Positions 7,969 to 17,432 of a stretch of DNA of 64,000 nucleotides are shown piece after piece. Position 1 is the first letter of the stretch. The number at the start of each line of letters is the position of its first letter. A program made the position numbers and the translations under genes. Under the pieces are notes generated by a model. The model had not been told where the DNA came from, searched no databases, and saw only the letters and a list, made by a program, of their open reading frames with translations. This DNA is from Neobacillus piezotolerans (GTDB lineage Bacteria; Bacillota; Bacilli; Bacillales; Cytobacillaceae), in NCBI RefSeq assembly GCF_003362805.1, contig NZ_QNQT01000007.1:1-64000 (forward strand), written 5' to 3'.

Positions 7969-9995
7969 GCCTTCACCACTCCAACACTTTTCACTTCAAC
8001 GGTCGGCTCGAGTTCATTGTAAGATAGGATCGGAATATCATGGAATGCCCGTTCAAGCAGCTGCCGGACATACATCCTGATTCCCGACGATGACAAGATC
8101 ACCGGGCGGATGCCCATTTCCGCCATTTGCTGGATTGATTCCGTGAATGTCCCAATCAACTGATTCGCGGATTCCGGATCGATTGCCAGAATGTCTCCCT
8201 GCTCGGTCCGCTGAATCGATTCAGCAAGCTTTTTCTCGATTCCCGCCCCGACCTGGATCGCATGGATTACCCCATTTTGAACATGCTGGTAGGTCAGCTG
8301 GCGGGACAGCGACTGTCTTACATATTCAGTCAGGATATCAGTGTTTTTCGTATAGGACGCATATTCGGCAAGCGCCTCGAAAATAACGGAAAGACTCCTG
8401 ATCGAAACATTTTCCTTCAACAGCTTTTGAAGAACCTTTTGCACATCCCCAATGCTAAGGACATTCGGGATTAGCTCCTCAATTAGCGAAGGATGCGTTT
8501 CCCTCACATGGCTGATCAGCTGGCTCGTTTCTTCCCGGCCCAAAATTTCATGGGCGTATTTTTTAATCGTTTCAGACAGATGGGTACTAATAACGGAAGA
8601 TGGGTCAATGACCGTGTAACCGAACAATTCAGCCTCTTCCTTCTGATCTTCCGTGATCCACAAGGCGGGTAGCCCGAATGTTGGCTCTGTTGTTTCAACT
8701 CCTATGATTCCATGTTCCTCATCAGCCGGGTTAAGCATGAGGAAATGGTCGAGGAGTATTTCTCCACTTGCAACCTGGTTGCCTTTTATTTTTATTACAT
8801 ATTCATTGTGCTGAAGCTGGATATTATCGCGGATGCGGATGACTGGGACGACGAGTCCAAGCTCCATCGCGATCTGCCTGCGGATGGCCACCACCCGGTC
8901 TAGCAAATCGCCTCCCTGGTTTGCATCGGCAAGCATGATCAGCCCAATTCCAAATTCGAATTCAATTGGGTCCTCGCGCAAAAGGTTGAAGACGTTTTCC
9001 GGCTTCCGAACTTCTTCAAGTTCCTGTTCAACCTGGTGGCCTTCCAGTTCCGTCTCCCCATTCATCTGGCGTTTTTGGATTTTATAGCCGGCGAACGCAA
9101 GCAGACCGGCCATCCCCCATGTAAGGATAATCCCGATTGGCGTCAGCAATCCGAGTAGGGCGATGACCCCCGCTACGATGTAAAGAAGGAAAGGGTAGGA
9201 AAACATTTGCTTCGACAAGTCGTCTCCAAGGCTTCCTTCCGATGCTGCCCTTGTGACCATGATTCCCATCGCTGTTGAAATGAGCAAAGCGGGAATCTGG
9301 CTGACGAGTCCGTCCCCGACCGAGAGAAGTGTATAGGTGCTTGCCGCTTCCGATAAATCCATACCGTGGGTTGTCATGCCGATTGCAAATCCAGCCGTAA
9401 TATTAATAATCAGGATGATGATCCCGGCAATGGCGTCGCCTTTTACAAACTTGCTGGCCCCGTCCATTGACCCGTAGAAATCCGCTTCCTGTTCAACTTT
9501 CTTGCGGCGCGCCCTTGCTTCCTGGTCATTGATCATTCCCGTGTTCAAGTCGGCATCAATGCTCATCTGCTTCCCCGGCATTGCGTCCAGGGTAAACCTG
9601 GCCGCAACCTCCGCGACACGTTCCGATCCTTTTGTTATAACAATAAATTGAATGATTACAAGAATAAGAAAAACAATGAATCCAACAACCGGTTTTCCGC
9701 CGATGACGAAATTCCCAAATGCTTCAATGACCTTCCCCGCGTGGGCCTTATCGAGAATCGACCTCGTGCTCGATACGTTCAAGGCGAGACGGAACAAGGT
9801 GGTCAGCAAGAGAATGGATGGGAAAATTGAAAAATCCAGCGGTTCCTTCGTGTTCATCGTAATCAAAAGGATCATGATGGCCATCGAAAGATTCAATATA
9901 AGCAATATATCCAGCATAACTGTTGGTATCGGGATAACCATCATTACTACAATCAGTATGACAGCCACCAGGACACCCAGGTTTTTCATCGTCAT
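7965..9995 (-). CDS. flhA: Flagellar export gate protein FlhA
   Basis: A 676-residue core component of the flagellar type III export gate, the expected family length. The N-terminal half has about eight membrane helices, with the FHIPEP-type cytoplasmic loop region KGDAIAGIIILIINITAG following ADLNTGMINDQEARARR. The C-terminal half is the soluble substrate-docking domain. The start at 9995 has an upstream GAGGGTGACGGA. The gene appears intact, in contrast to the neighbouring flhB. Confidence 0.95.
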   Translation of the reverse strand: MTMKNLGVLVAVILIVVMMVIPIPTVMLDILLILNLSMAIMILLITMNTKEPLDFSIFPSILLLTTLFRLALNVSSTRSILDKAHAGKVIEAFGNFVIGGKPVVGFIVFLILVIIQFIVITKGSERVAEVAARFTLDAMPGKQMSIDADLNTGMINDQEARARRKKVEQEADFYGSMDGASKFVKGDAIAGIIILIINITAGFAIGMTTHGMDLSEAASTYTLLSVGDGLVSQIPALLISTAMGIMVTRAASEGSLGDDLSKQMFSYPFLLYIVAGVIALLGLLTPIGIILTWGMAGLLAFAGYKIQKRQMNGETELEGHQVEQELEEVRKPENVFNLLREDPIEFEFGIGLIMLADANQGGDLLDRVVAIRRQIAMELGLVVPVIRIRDNIQLQHNEYVIKIKGNQVASGEILLDHFLMLNPADEEHGIIGVETTEPTFGLPALWITEDQKEEAELFGYTVIDPSSVISTHLSETIKKYAHEILGREETSQLISHVRETHPSLIEELIPNVLSIGDVQKVLQKLLKENVSIRSLSVIFEALAEYASYTKNTDILTEYVRQSLSRQLTYQHVQNGVIHAIQVGAGIEKKLAESIQRTEQGDILAIDPESANQLIGTFTESIQQMAEMGIRPVILSSSGIRMYVRQLLERAFHDIPILSYNELEPTVEVKSVGVVKA

Positions 9996-10006
9996 TCCGT
10001 CACCCT

Positions 10007-11089
10007 CTACTTGCTTAAAGTTCCTTTAACCCGATAGACGTAGGCCAATACTTCCGCTACTGCCTTGAAAAGTTCTTCCGGTATTTCTTCGCCGACTTCG
10101 ACCCCCGCGTAGAGCGACCTTGCCAGCGGCTTGTTTTCCATAATGGTTACACGATGTTCTTTGGCTATTTCCCTTATTTTTAAGGCAAGAAAGTCGGTGC
10201 CCTTGGCCACAACGACCGGAACGGCCATTTTTCCGGCTTCATAGGCAATCGCAACCGCGTAGTGGGTAGGGTTCGTGACCACTACCTGCGCTTTCGGAAC
10301 ATCCTGCATCATCCTCGCGCTCGCGATTTGCCTTTGCTTTTCCTTGATTTTCTGCTTTATTAACGGATCGCCTTCTGTTTTCTTGTGTTCATCCTTGATG
10401 TCCTGTTTTGACATCCGAAGGTTTTTCGCATGCTCATACCTTTGATAAACAAGGTCCGCCACCGCGAGCACCAAATAAACGGACGACACAATCATTCCCA
10501 TCTTGAAGGTTAGGCTGGCTAACGTTGAAACAACCAAAAACGGATCCATCTGCGGGAGTTTCAGCACGACTCCCCGCTGATTCCAAAGGTACATCCCGGC
10601 AACAGACGCGATCAACACAACTTTAAGGATCGACTTTAACAGTTCGACAAGGCTTCTCATTGAAAAAATCCGCTTCGCCCCGGAGATGGGATCGATTTTT
10701 TTCAGGTCGAACTTAATCGACTCTCAGGTAATCAAAAAACCTACCTGGGATATGGTTGAAACGATAGCGGCAAGCCAGGCGATAAACACTATCGGCGCCG
10801 CAATCAAAACCGCATCGACCAGGATGTTTTTAAAAAGAAGGGCGGTCGATTCTTCAGTTAAATCCCAAAGAAGGCCGTCTGATAACCCGCTCGTGAAAAG
10901 TCTGAGTATCCTTGGCCCCGCGAGTTCCCCATAGAAGGACAGGAATGAAAATGATCCCAGCAGCACCAGGGCATTGGATAAATCCGTACTCTTGGCAACC
11001 TGGCCTTTTTTCCTGGCATCCTGCTTTTTGCGGGGTGTTGCTTTTTCGGTTTTCTCGGCGAAACACTGCAAATCAAGCCGTAGGAGCAT
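10007..11089 (-). pseudogene. flhB: Flagellar export switch protein FlhB interrupted by an in-frame TGA
   Basis: The reading frame spans 360 codons, the same length as B. subtilis FlhB, but codon 122 is TGA (10724-10726). Sequence before it (start MLLRLDLQCFAEKTEKAT, through QVGFLIT) and after it (ESIKFDLKKIDP, then MRSLVELLKSILK) align with FlhB in one continuous frame. This is a single nonsense substitution (GGA to TGA is the simplest explanation), not a frameshift. The autocleavage motif NPTH is intact near codon 273. The first internal ATG after the stop (10660) has no convincing ribosome site. FlhB sets the export-substrate switch, so loss should block flagellar assembly unless the stop is read through or is a sequence error. 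Confidence 0.9.
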
Positions 11090-11101
11090 GATGACCTTCC
11101 T

Positions 11102-11869
11102 TTAAGTGCCCAGGATTTTGAAAATACTTTCAATTGAATGGGTCATGGTGCGGATTAGCTTTCCCATTACAAAAAAGAATACGGGCATGGTTATGAATAA
11201 CACTATATAGTGGACAAGAAGTTTTATCGGGATGCCGACAACAAACAGATTCATCTGCGGCACCATTTTTGAGAGCATGCCAAGCGCGATATCGACCATG
11301 AAAATCGTTCCCATGACCGGGGAAGCAATCAAGACAGCTATCCAAAACATGTTTTTCGTAATGGAAATAGACAGTGCCGCCATGCTTCCCGCCGCTCCCG
11401 CCGGCAGCCAAAGCTCCGCCGGTATCCATTGGAAACTTGCCACCGCGCCTTTCAAAAGAATATGGTGGCCGTCGACCGACAAAAAGAACAACATCGCCAT
11501 GGCATAATAGAAACGTCCTGTAATAGGTTCCTGAACCCCCGTCTGGGGATTGAAGAGCGTTGACATCGCAAGCCCGCTCTGAAGGTCGACAAAGCTTCCC
11601 GCGAGCTGGATGGCGTAAAGCAGGAAAGCAGTTAGCATGCCGAGGGATATCCCAACCACGGTCTCTTTCAATACAAGCAGAAGGTAGACTGAATCCAAAT
11701 CCGGTATATGGGCCGGCTCCACTGTCCCCGCAACCATGACGGTTACAAAAAACGCAAACCCGATTTTAAACTGCGGCGGAATTTGCCGATCCCTCCAGAC
11801 AGGCGCCGCCAGAAAGAAACTGGCCAGCCGGACAAATACCAGGAGCCAAAAAGGTAGATAATTCATCAT
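11102..11869 (-). CDS. fliR: Flagellar export gate protein FliR
   Basis: A 255-residue polytopic membrane protein forming part of the FliPQR export pore. It has about six hydrophobic helices, with the family motif QTGVQEPITGRFYYAMA in the middle and VDIALGMLSKMVPQMNLFVVG near the C-terminus (given as short segments of a longer conserved stretch). It follows fliQ by 10 bp and precedes flhB by 12 bp, so it sits in the usual fliP-Q-R-flhB-flhA order. No disruptions are seen. Confidence 0.93.
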   Translation of the reverse strand: MMNYLPFWLLVFVRLASFFLAAPVWRDRQIPPQFKIGFAFFVTVMVAGTVEPAHIPDLDSVYLLLVLKETVVGISLGMLTAFLLYAIQLAGSFVDLQSGLAMSTLFNPQTGVQEPITGRFYYAMAMLFFLSVDGHHILLKGAVASFQWIPAELWLPAGAAGSMAALSISITKNMFWIAVLIASPVMGTIFMVDIALGMLSKMVPQMNLFVVGIPIKLLVHYIVLFITMPVFFFVMGKLIRTMTHSIESIFKILGT

Positions 11870-11879
11870 TTACACATCA

Positions 11880-12149
11880 CTACCCTATATAACTTGTCAG
11901 GTTGGACAGGATATTCCTCGTAAAATCCACCAAATGGGTCAGCATCCATGGACCAAAGAAAAGAAGGCTTACAAATACGGCAACGATTTTCGGCGTGAAG
12001 GCGAGCGTCTGCTCCTGGATTTGGGTGACCGCCTGGAAGATGCTGACCGCCAATCCGATAACCAGCGCCACCCCCAAAACGGGCGCCAAAATCATCAATG
12101 TCAGGTAAATCGAGCTTTGGGCAAGCCCCATGATGCTGTCAGGTGTCAT
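11880..12149 (-). CDS. fliQ: Flagellar export gate protein FliQ
   Basis: An 89-residue protein with two transmembrane helices, the standard FliQ size. It has the family signature AVSIFQAVTQIQEQTLAFTP between the helices, where the charged turn lies. It forms the FliPQR pore at the base of the flagellum. It lies directly between fliP and fliR with gaps of 10-11 bp. Confidence 0.95.
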   Translation of the reverse strand: MTPDSIMGLAQSSIYLTLMILAPVLGVALVIGLAVSIFQAVTQIQEQTLAFTPKIVAVFVSLLFFGPWMLTHLVDFTRNILSNLTSYIG

Positions 12150-12160
12150 AGCAATTCTCC

Positions 12161-12922
12161 TTAACTAAAACTAACAAACAATGATTTTACGACCAGATGC
12201 CAACCGTCGACAAGGATGAAGAGGAGGATTTTAAACGGCAGGGAAATGAGTGAAGGCGGGACCATCATCATCCCCATCGCCATTAAAACGCTGGCAACGA
12301 TCATATCAATTATGATAAATGGAATAAAAATCAAAAAACCCATCTGGAAAGCTGTTTTCAATTCGCTAATGGCGAATGCCGGGACAAGGGATGTAAGGGG
12401 TATATCCTCGATGCTGTCAATCTTTCCTGTATCCCTGTATTCAAGAAAAAGCTTAAGGTCGGTTTCCCTCGTTTGCTTTGCCATAAAGACCTTAATTGGG
12501 CCGGACGCTTTTTCGAACGCCTCTTCCTGGGGCATGTCTCCGGCCAAAAAAGGCTGAAATGCTTCCTTGTTGATTTCCTGGAATGTCGGCCCCATGATGA
12601 AAAACGTCAAAATCATGCTCAGGCCCATGATGACCTGTGCGGGCGGCATAGTCTGCGTCCCAATCGCGGTCCTAACGAAGGACAGGACAATCGCGATCCT
12701 CGTAAATGAGGTCATCAACAACAGAATGCTCGGCGCCACCGAGAGGACGGTCAGCATAAGCAAAAGTTTTATGGAAGTCGCGGCGCCGTCCTCGGCCCCT
12801 GATCCGCCTATCTCCAAATTGATTCCTGGAATTGGTGTCTGAGCAAAAGCAGTATGCTGAACCAGAAAAAATAGGCACGGGACGAGAATAGCAGCTTTTT
12901 TAAAAATTCCTGTTGTATTCAT
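12161..12922 (-). CDS. fliP: Flagellar export gate protein FliP
   Basis: A 253-residue pore protein with a cleavable signal peptide (residues 1-27, ending TAFAQ). The conserved block TSFTRIAIVLSFVRTA and the C-terminal LPFKILLFILVDGWHL are both recognisable. The four-helix arrangement with a periplasm-facing loop is typical. The start overlaps the end of fliO by 4 bp. Length and motifs fit the family closely. Confidence 0.95.
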   Translation of the reverse strand: MNTTGIFKKAAILVPCLFFLVQHTAFAQTPIPGINLEIGGSGAEDGAATSIKLLLMLTVLSVAPSILLLMTSFTRIAIVLSFVRTAIGTQTMPPAQVIMGLSMILTFFIMGPTFQEINKEAFQPFLAGDMPQEEAFEKASGPIKVFMAKQTRETDLKLFLEYRDTGKIDSIEDIPLTSLVPAFAISELKTAFQMGFLIFIPFIIIDMIVASVLMAMGMMMVPPSLISLPFKILLFILVDGWHLVVKSLFVSFS

Positions 12923-13494
12923 TTTTCGCCGTTCCCCTTGCCTGAATTTGGCTTCCCATCCTTCAGCTGTTTAAGAAGGAGTTCATTCCATTTTTCCTGT
13001 GATGTCTTTTTCAGCTTCGCTCCCCAATCAGCAATCGGGTCGCCCTGTTTTTCGGCCACCATTTCAAGCAGGCGTTTTTGTTCCTCACCGGGAGGAACCA
13101 TCCTTAACAGATTGATAGATTCTCCGACCCCTAGAATGTAGAGCGTGTCCCCTACCATCAATAACTGGACAGAACGGTTGTTGCCAAGGGAATGCCCTCC
13201 GATCCCATGGAAGGGCCCTCCCTGGTTAAACTGATTCGTCTTTTTTGAAAGGTACCTTAATACGAAATAAAGAAGGGCTATTATTAATAAGAAAGAAAAG
13301 ATAAATTTCAAAGCATATGGAAGCACGGATGTTTCTTCCGGCTCATTTATTTGAACACTTTCATTATTTTCATCGTTAGATTTCTTTTCCAACACATCAT
13401 AAATGCTTTTTTCCTTGGCTGATGCTTGGCTTAACGGCACAAGCAGGAAGAGCAGGCCCGCTGCCAGCAATAAAATCGTTTTTCTCCAACTCAC
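12919..13494 (-). CDS. fliO: FliO/FliZ-type flagellar export assembly protein
   Basis: About 191 residues, with an N-terminal hydrophobic signal-like segment ending ASA-KEKS, a low-complexity acidic linker and one membrane helix (FIFSFLLIIALLYFVLRY). A small cytoplasmic domain with HSLGNNRSVQLLMVGDTLYILGVGES follows, characteristic of FliO. It assists assembly of the FliPQR complex. A GTG at 13494 is favoured by an upstream AGAGGATCAGGA; another GTG at 13512 overlapping the fliN2 stop is the alternative. Located upstream of fliP as usual. Confidence 0.88.
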   Translation of the reverse strand: MSWRKTILLLAAGLLFLLVPLSQASAKEKSIYDVLEKKSNDENNESVQINEPEETSVLPYALKFIFSFLLIIALLYFVLRYLSKKTNQFNQGGPFHGIGGHSLGNNRSVQLLMVGDTLYILGVGESINLLRMVPPGEEQKRLLEMVAEKQGDPIADWGAKLKKTSQEKWNELLLKQLKDGKPNSGKGNGEK

Positions 13495-13508
13495 AAGTCC
13501 TGATCCTC

Positions 13509-13856
13509 TCACCTGATCTTTTTCTCTTTATCACGTTCTGAAATGACTTCGGTTATCCTTACTGCAAATTTGTCATCCATTACGACGACTTCACCTGTGG
13601 CAATCCGCTGATTGTTTACCAATACATCGACATATTCTCCGGCCAGCTTGTTCAGGCCGACGACCGAGCCTTTCTTGAGCTCGAGTATTTCCCTTACCGT
13701 TTTTGTCGTCCTTCCAAGTTCGAATCCCAATTGAAGCGAGACATCGGTAAGCATTTTGATTTCATTATTTCCCGCGGCAGCCTGAGGCTGTTCAATGATC
13801 GGCGAGAATTGGACTGATTGAACAGAGCCGTATTGGCCTTTTCTTTTTTCCGCCAT
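13509..13856 (-). CDS. Second short FliN-like switch protein (SpoA domain)
   Basis: A 115-residue protein: a variable 35-residue N-terminus followed by one SpoA (FliN) domain (DVSLQLGFELGRTTKTVREILELKKGSVV and VDVLVNNQRIATGEVVVMDDKFAVRI motifs). SpoA domains form the distal C-ring and bind FliH during export. It is the second FliN in this operon; the other is next to fliM. In B. subtilis this position (before fliO) is taken by cheY, with the larger FliY further upstream. Start at 13856 after AAAGGAGAAAAGGAG. It might work as a C-ring subunit or as an export-apparatus SpoA partner. Confidence 0.8.
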   Translation of the reverse strand: MAEKRKGQYGSVQSVQFSPIIEQPQAAAGNNEIKMLTDVSLQLGFELGRTTKTVREILELKKGSVVGLNKLAGEYVDVLVNNQRIATGEVVVMDDKFAVRITEVISERDKEKKIR

Positions 13857-13916
13857 GCTCCTTTTCTCCTTTCGCCCATGGGCCTTGCCCAACCTGAATC
13901 AGGCTTCCCCTTTTTC

Positions 13917-14363
13917 TTATAAAGATAGTCTTTGGTGATAATGCCGGATAGCGGCTATTTCATCTAGCGAATCCTGTTCGATTTTTTTCTGTTGTTCCAT
14001 GTATGAATCCAATGACTTTTCCCGGAGGAGATGCCAGGTTTTTTCTTCCTTTTGCTTTAAAAGAAGCTCTTCCTTCTGTTCGGCAATATCCTGTTCGACT
14101 GCCTTTAATTCCGCTTCCAATCGGGTGATTTTCAAATCAAGGAAATCAAGGTATTCATTTTGCTGGAGGATATCCGAAATGAAAGTGCCCCCCTCGACCT
14201 GCTCCCATTGGGAGATGCAATCATGCCGCTTTTGCGCGAGGGAATGGAGCTCCTTCTCGATTCCTTCTTTTTTGATTATCAGTAAACCCATCTCGGATAA
14301 GGAAAGGTCCTTCTCCCTTTCTTTAAGCGAAAGAATATGCTCGTATGGAAAATGGAACGTCAT
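13917..14363 (-). CDS. fliJ: Flagellar export chaperone/stalk protein FliJ
   Basis: A 148-residue, almost wholly helical, charged coiled-coil protein with the size, position (straight after fliI) and heptad character of FliJ. FliJ inserts into the FliI hexamer and interacts with FlhA. The start ATG overlaps the fliI stop codon (ATGA). Primary-sequence conservation in this family is low, so the call rests on position and architecture. Confidence 0.82.
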   Translation of the reverse strand: MTFHFPYEHILSLKEREKDLSLSEMGLLIIKKEGIEKELHSLAQKRHDCISQWEQVEGGTFISDILQQNEYLDFLDLKITRLEAELKAVEQDIAEQKEELLLKQKEEKTWHLLREKSLDSYMEQQKKIEQDSLDEIAAIRHYHQRLSL

Positions 14364-15685
14364 TGGCTATTCACCCCGAATTGATATAGTAGCTGATTGA
14401 TCGTCGAATCCATGCTTGAGTTTTCATCGGTCCCCTGTTTAAGGAAACCGTCGATCCAGCCTTTTACATCGATGGCCTGATCGATTTCGCGGTCCGTTCC
14501 CCGTTTATAGGCGCCAATCTGGATTAAATCCTCCGCCTTCCGGTAAACGCTCATATGCTTTTTTAACGTTTCAGCGGCGCTCAGATGTTCCTTGCCGACA
14601 ATATCTTTCATGACGCGGCTGATGCTTGATAAAATGTCAATGGCGGGATAAATGCCTTTTTGGGCAATCTTCCTGTCAAGTACGATATGACCATCCAAAA
14701 TACCCCTGACCGTGTCAGCGATTGGCTCATTCATGTCATCCCCATCAACAAGAACTGTATAAAACGCGGTGATGCTCCCGTTTGCGTTTGTACCCGCCCG
14801 TTCGAGAAGGCGCGGCAGCAAGGCGAATACAGAAGGTGTGTAACCCTTTGTTGTCGGAGGCTCGCCAATCGCCAGCCCGATTTCACGCTGGGCCATTGCG
14901 AACCGTGTGACCGAATCGAGCATAAGATTTACATTCATTCCCTGGTCGCGGAAAAATTCGGCGACGGCTGTCGCGATCATCGCGCCTTTTATCCTGATCA
15001 GCGCTGGCTGGTCGGAAGTCGCGACAATAACCACAGATCTTTTAAGCCCTTCTTCGCCGAGGTCACGCTCGATGAAATCAAGCACTTCCCTTCCCCTTTC
15101 GCCAATCAGGCCGATGACATTCACATCCGCTTCCGTGTTCCTGGCGATCATGCCAAGAAGCGTGCTTTTTCCGACCCCGCTTCCTGCGAAAACCCCGACC
15201 CTTTGCCCCTTCCCAACAGTCATCAGGCCATCGATCGACCGGATTCCGACACTTAAAGGCTCGGCGATTCGCGGCCTTGCCAATGGATTAGGCGGCAGGT
15301 TGTCCGCGCCCGCTTCAAGGAGTCCGGATGGAAGGCCGCTGCCGTCCATCGGATTGCCAAGTCCGTCAAGCACTTTTCCAAGCAGGTCCATCCCTACCTT
15401 TACAGTCAGTGGCTTCCCTGTCGAGACGACATCGCAGCCGGGCGCGATTGAGTGGAGTACATCGAGCGGCATCAGTAAAACTTTGTGGTCCCGGAAGCCG
15501 ACGACTTCGGCTTTAATTGGCTTATTCTGCTGGGGAGAGTAAATATGGCAAATGTCCCCCAACTTGACATCCGGGCCTTGCGACTCGATGGTCAAGCCAA
15601 TGACCTGGGTCACTTTGCCGTTCATTTTAATTGGGTTGACTGTTTCAAGAACATCCCGATATGCTTTAATATCCCATCTACTCAC
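14360..15685 (-). CDS. fliI: Flagellum-specific ATPase FliI
   Basis: A 441-residue ATPase powering export-substrate unfolding and delivery. It is related to F1 beta. The P-loop GVFAGSGVGKSTLLGMIARN lies at about residues 165-185, followed by LIGERGREVLDFIE and the Walker B segment LMLDSVTRFAMAQREIGLA (quoted in part). The C-terminal helical domain ends LLYQFGVN. The gene overlaps fliH by 8 bp and fliJ by 4 bp. All catalytic motifs are intact. Confidence 0.96.
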   Translation of the reverse strand: MSRWDIKAYRDVLETVNPIKMNGKVTQVIGLTIESQGPDVKLGDICHIYSPQQNKPIKAEVVGFRDHKVLLMPLDVLHSIAPGCDVVSTGKPLTVKVGMDLLGKVLDGLGNPMDGSGLPSGLLEAGADNLPPNPLARPRIAEPLSVGIRSIDGLMTVGKGQRVGVFAGSGVGKSTLLGMIARNTEADVNVIGLIGERGREVLDFIERDLGEEGLKRSVVIVATSDQPALIRIKGAMIATAVAEFFRDQGMNVNLMLDSVTRFAMAQREIGLAIGEPPTTKGYTPSVFALLPRLLERAGTNANGSITAFYTVLVDGDDMNEPIADTVRGILDGHIVLDRKIAQKGIYPAIDILSSISRVMKDIVGKEHLSAAETLKKHMSVYRKAEDLIQIGAYKRGTDREIDQAIDVKGWIDGFLKQGTDENSSMDSTINQLLYQFGVNSQ

Positions 15686-16433
15686 TTGTCCTGACCTCCT
15701 GCTGATAGGAAAGGAGTGCTTTTTTAATCTCGCTTAGCTGCATATCAAGGCGGGCGTCAATGCTTCCGGATGACGTCCGGATAATGCAGCCCCCCTGTTC
15801 GACTGAGTAATCGGGAAAGATTTTAACTTCGACTTGTCCATTGTCGACTGCCAAAAGCTGTTTTCTTTGCTTTTGGACAAAAGGGAAATCCTCCGGCGCC
15901 ACGCCGATTGAAAAGGCGTCTGTCTCGTATACATCGGCAAGTGTTTGTTTGATCAGGCCAATAAGTACGTCCGGGGCTGTATGCAGCTCCTGCTGGAGGA
16001 CTTTTTTCGCGATATCAATCGCCAGTTCGATCACAAAAGGCTCAGCTTCCCGTATTAACTGTTCCTTCTCTTGATAGGCCAAATCCAAAATTGATGCAGC
16101 TTTCTGAAGTTCCGATATAAATTGTGCCTTTGCATCGTTTCTTCCATCCTCAATCCCAAGCTGGTAGCCTTCCTGATAGCCGCGCCTTTTTTCTTCCTCC
16201 AGCTGAATCAGGAACCTTTCGCGCTCACTGCTTATCCATTCTTCCAGTTCAATTCTGGTGTCTTCCCTCTGCTTTTCAAGTTCAAGCGAGATATCCTCGA
16301 ACACAGCCTCGGGCTGTGCCGTCGCTTCCGGTTCCGTAGAATGACCCATAGGAACGGGAGCGGGAATTCCAACAACAATCCGGGATGTTTCCGTTTTGAC
16401 ATTGAATGATTTAAGAAGTCTAGAAGACAAGGT
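15678..16433 (-). CDS. fliH: Flagellar assembly protein FliH
   Basis: About 251 residues. It has an acidic, glutamine/glutamate-rich helical central region (coiled coil at about residues 50-130) and a C-terminal domain resembling V/F-ATPase peripheral-stalk subunits (EPFVIELAIDIAKKVLQQEL). FliH regulates FliI and tethers it to the C-ring through FliN. A TTG start at 16433 preceded by ATGGGG is preferred; the in-frame ATG at 16445 has no ribosome site. Overlaps fliG and fliI. Confidence 0.85.
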   Translation of the reverse strand, partial: TLSSRLLKSFNVKTETSRIVVGIPAPVPMGHSTEPEATAQPEAVFEDISLELEKQREDTRIELEEWISSERERFLIQLEEEKRRGYQEGYQLGIEDGRNDAKAQFISELQKAASILDLAYQEKEQLIREAEPFVIELAIDIAKKVLQQELHTAPDVLIGLIKQTLADVYETDAFSIGVAPEDFPFVQKQRKQLLAVDNGQVEVKIFPDYSVEQGGCIIRTSSGSIDARLDMQLSEIKKALLSYQQEVRTSE

Positions 16434-17421
16434 CTTTTGCCCCATTTCGAGAAATGATGATTGTTCCTTCCTCTTCCAGCTTCCTTATGACAGACACAAT
16501 CCGGCCCTGCGCATCTTCGACATCCTTCAGGCGCACCGGTTCTGTCGAAGATAGCTCTTCCATGAGGCTCTCCTCACGGCGCTTGGAAATATTCCGGAAG
16601 ATTGTATCCTTGACTCCTTGTGACGCTGCGCGCAGCGCGAGCGGAAGATCCTGGTTCTGGACATCCATAAGGATACGCTGGATCGAGCGGTTATCCAGAT
16701 AGGCAATATCGTCAAACACAAACATCCTTTGCTTGATTTCATTGGCTAGCTCCGGCTCTTCCTCCTGCAGCGTGTCAAGGATGTTCTTTTCCGTACCTCG
16801 GTCAACGCTGCTCAGGATGCTGACAATGGAGTCGATTCCATTTTGCGCGTCATGCATTTGCGAGCTGGTCATGTTCAGCTTCTCCTCTAAAACCTCTTCG
16901 ACCTGCTGGACAATAATCGGCGAGGCCGTATCCATCATCGCGATCCGCATCGCAATTTCGATCTGCCGTTCGGATGGGAAAGCCGACAGTGTCGCGGCTG
17001 CCTTCTCAGGATCAAGATAGGACAGGACGAGAGCGATTGTCTGTGCATTTTCGTACTGGAGCAGATTGAAAATCTGCATCTGCTCGACATTTTGGATAAA
17101 TTTGAACGGCTTGTCATCGGCGCTGCCGTCCATCCGCTTCAGGAAGCCCGCCGCCTTATCGGGGCCAAACGTCCGTTTAAGCAGGTCGGTCGCAATATCG
17201 ATCCCGCCATAAGATACAAGGTTCGCGTCAACGGCAAGCTGGTGGAATTCTTTCATGATTTGATCCTTTACATTAGATGTCACCTTGCGAAGGCTGGTAA
17301 TTTCCTTTGTAATCGCCTCAATCTCTTTTTCATCCAGGTTTTTCATGATTCCCGCCGAGACGTCCGGCCCTACTGAAAGCAGTAAGATGGCTGCCTTCTG
17401 TGTATTTGTGTACTTTTCCAT
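16420..17421 (-). CDS. fliG: Flagellar motor switch protein FliG
   Basis: A 333-residue rotor protein that binds the FliF C-terminus and carries the charged torque helix. The N domain (TQKAAILLLSVGPDVSAGIM), the middle-domain EHPQ-equivalent region (NAQTIALVLSYLDPEKAA) and the C-terminal torque helix region (VFDDIAYLDNRSIQRILMDV; DLPLALRAASQGVKDTI) are all present. This gives normal length and complete domains. AAGGGGCGATAAG precedes the ATG. It follows fliF by 11 bp. Confidence 0.96.
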   Translation of the reverse strand: MEKYTNTQKAAILLLSVGPDVSAGIMKNLDEKEIEAITKEITSLRKVTSNVKDQIMKEFHQLAVDANLVSYGGIDIATDLLKRTFGPDKAAGFLKRMDGSADDKPFKFIQNVEQMQIFNLLQYENAQTIALVLSYLDPEKAAATLSAFPSERQIEIAMRIAMMDTASPIIVQQVEEVLEEKLNMTSSQMHDAQNGIDSIVSILSSVDRGTEKNILDTLQEEEPELANEIKQRMFVFDDIAYLDNRSIQRILMDVQNQDLPLALRAASQGVKDTIFRNISKRREESLMEELSSTEPVRLKDVEDAQGRIVSVIRKLEEEGTIIISRNGAKDLVF

Positions 17422-17432
17422 CTTATCGCCCC

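Noticed and set aside
10007-10660. Separate gene starting at ATG 10660
   Set aside because: It is the C-terminal part of FlhB in the same frame as the N-terminal part; no ribosome site precedes ATG 10660.
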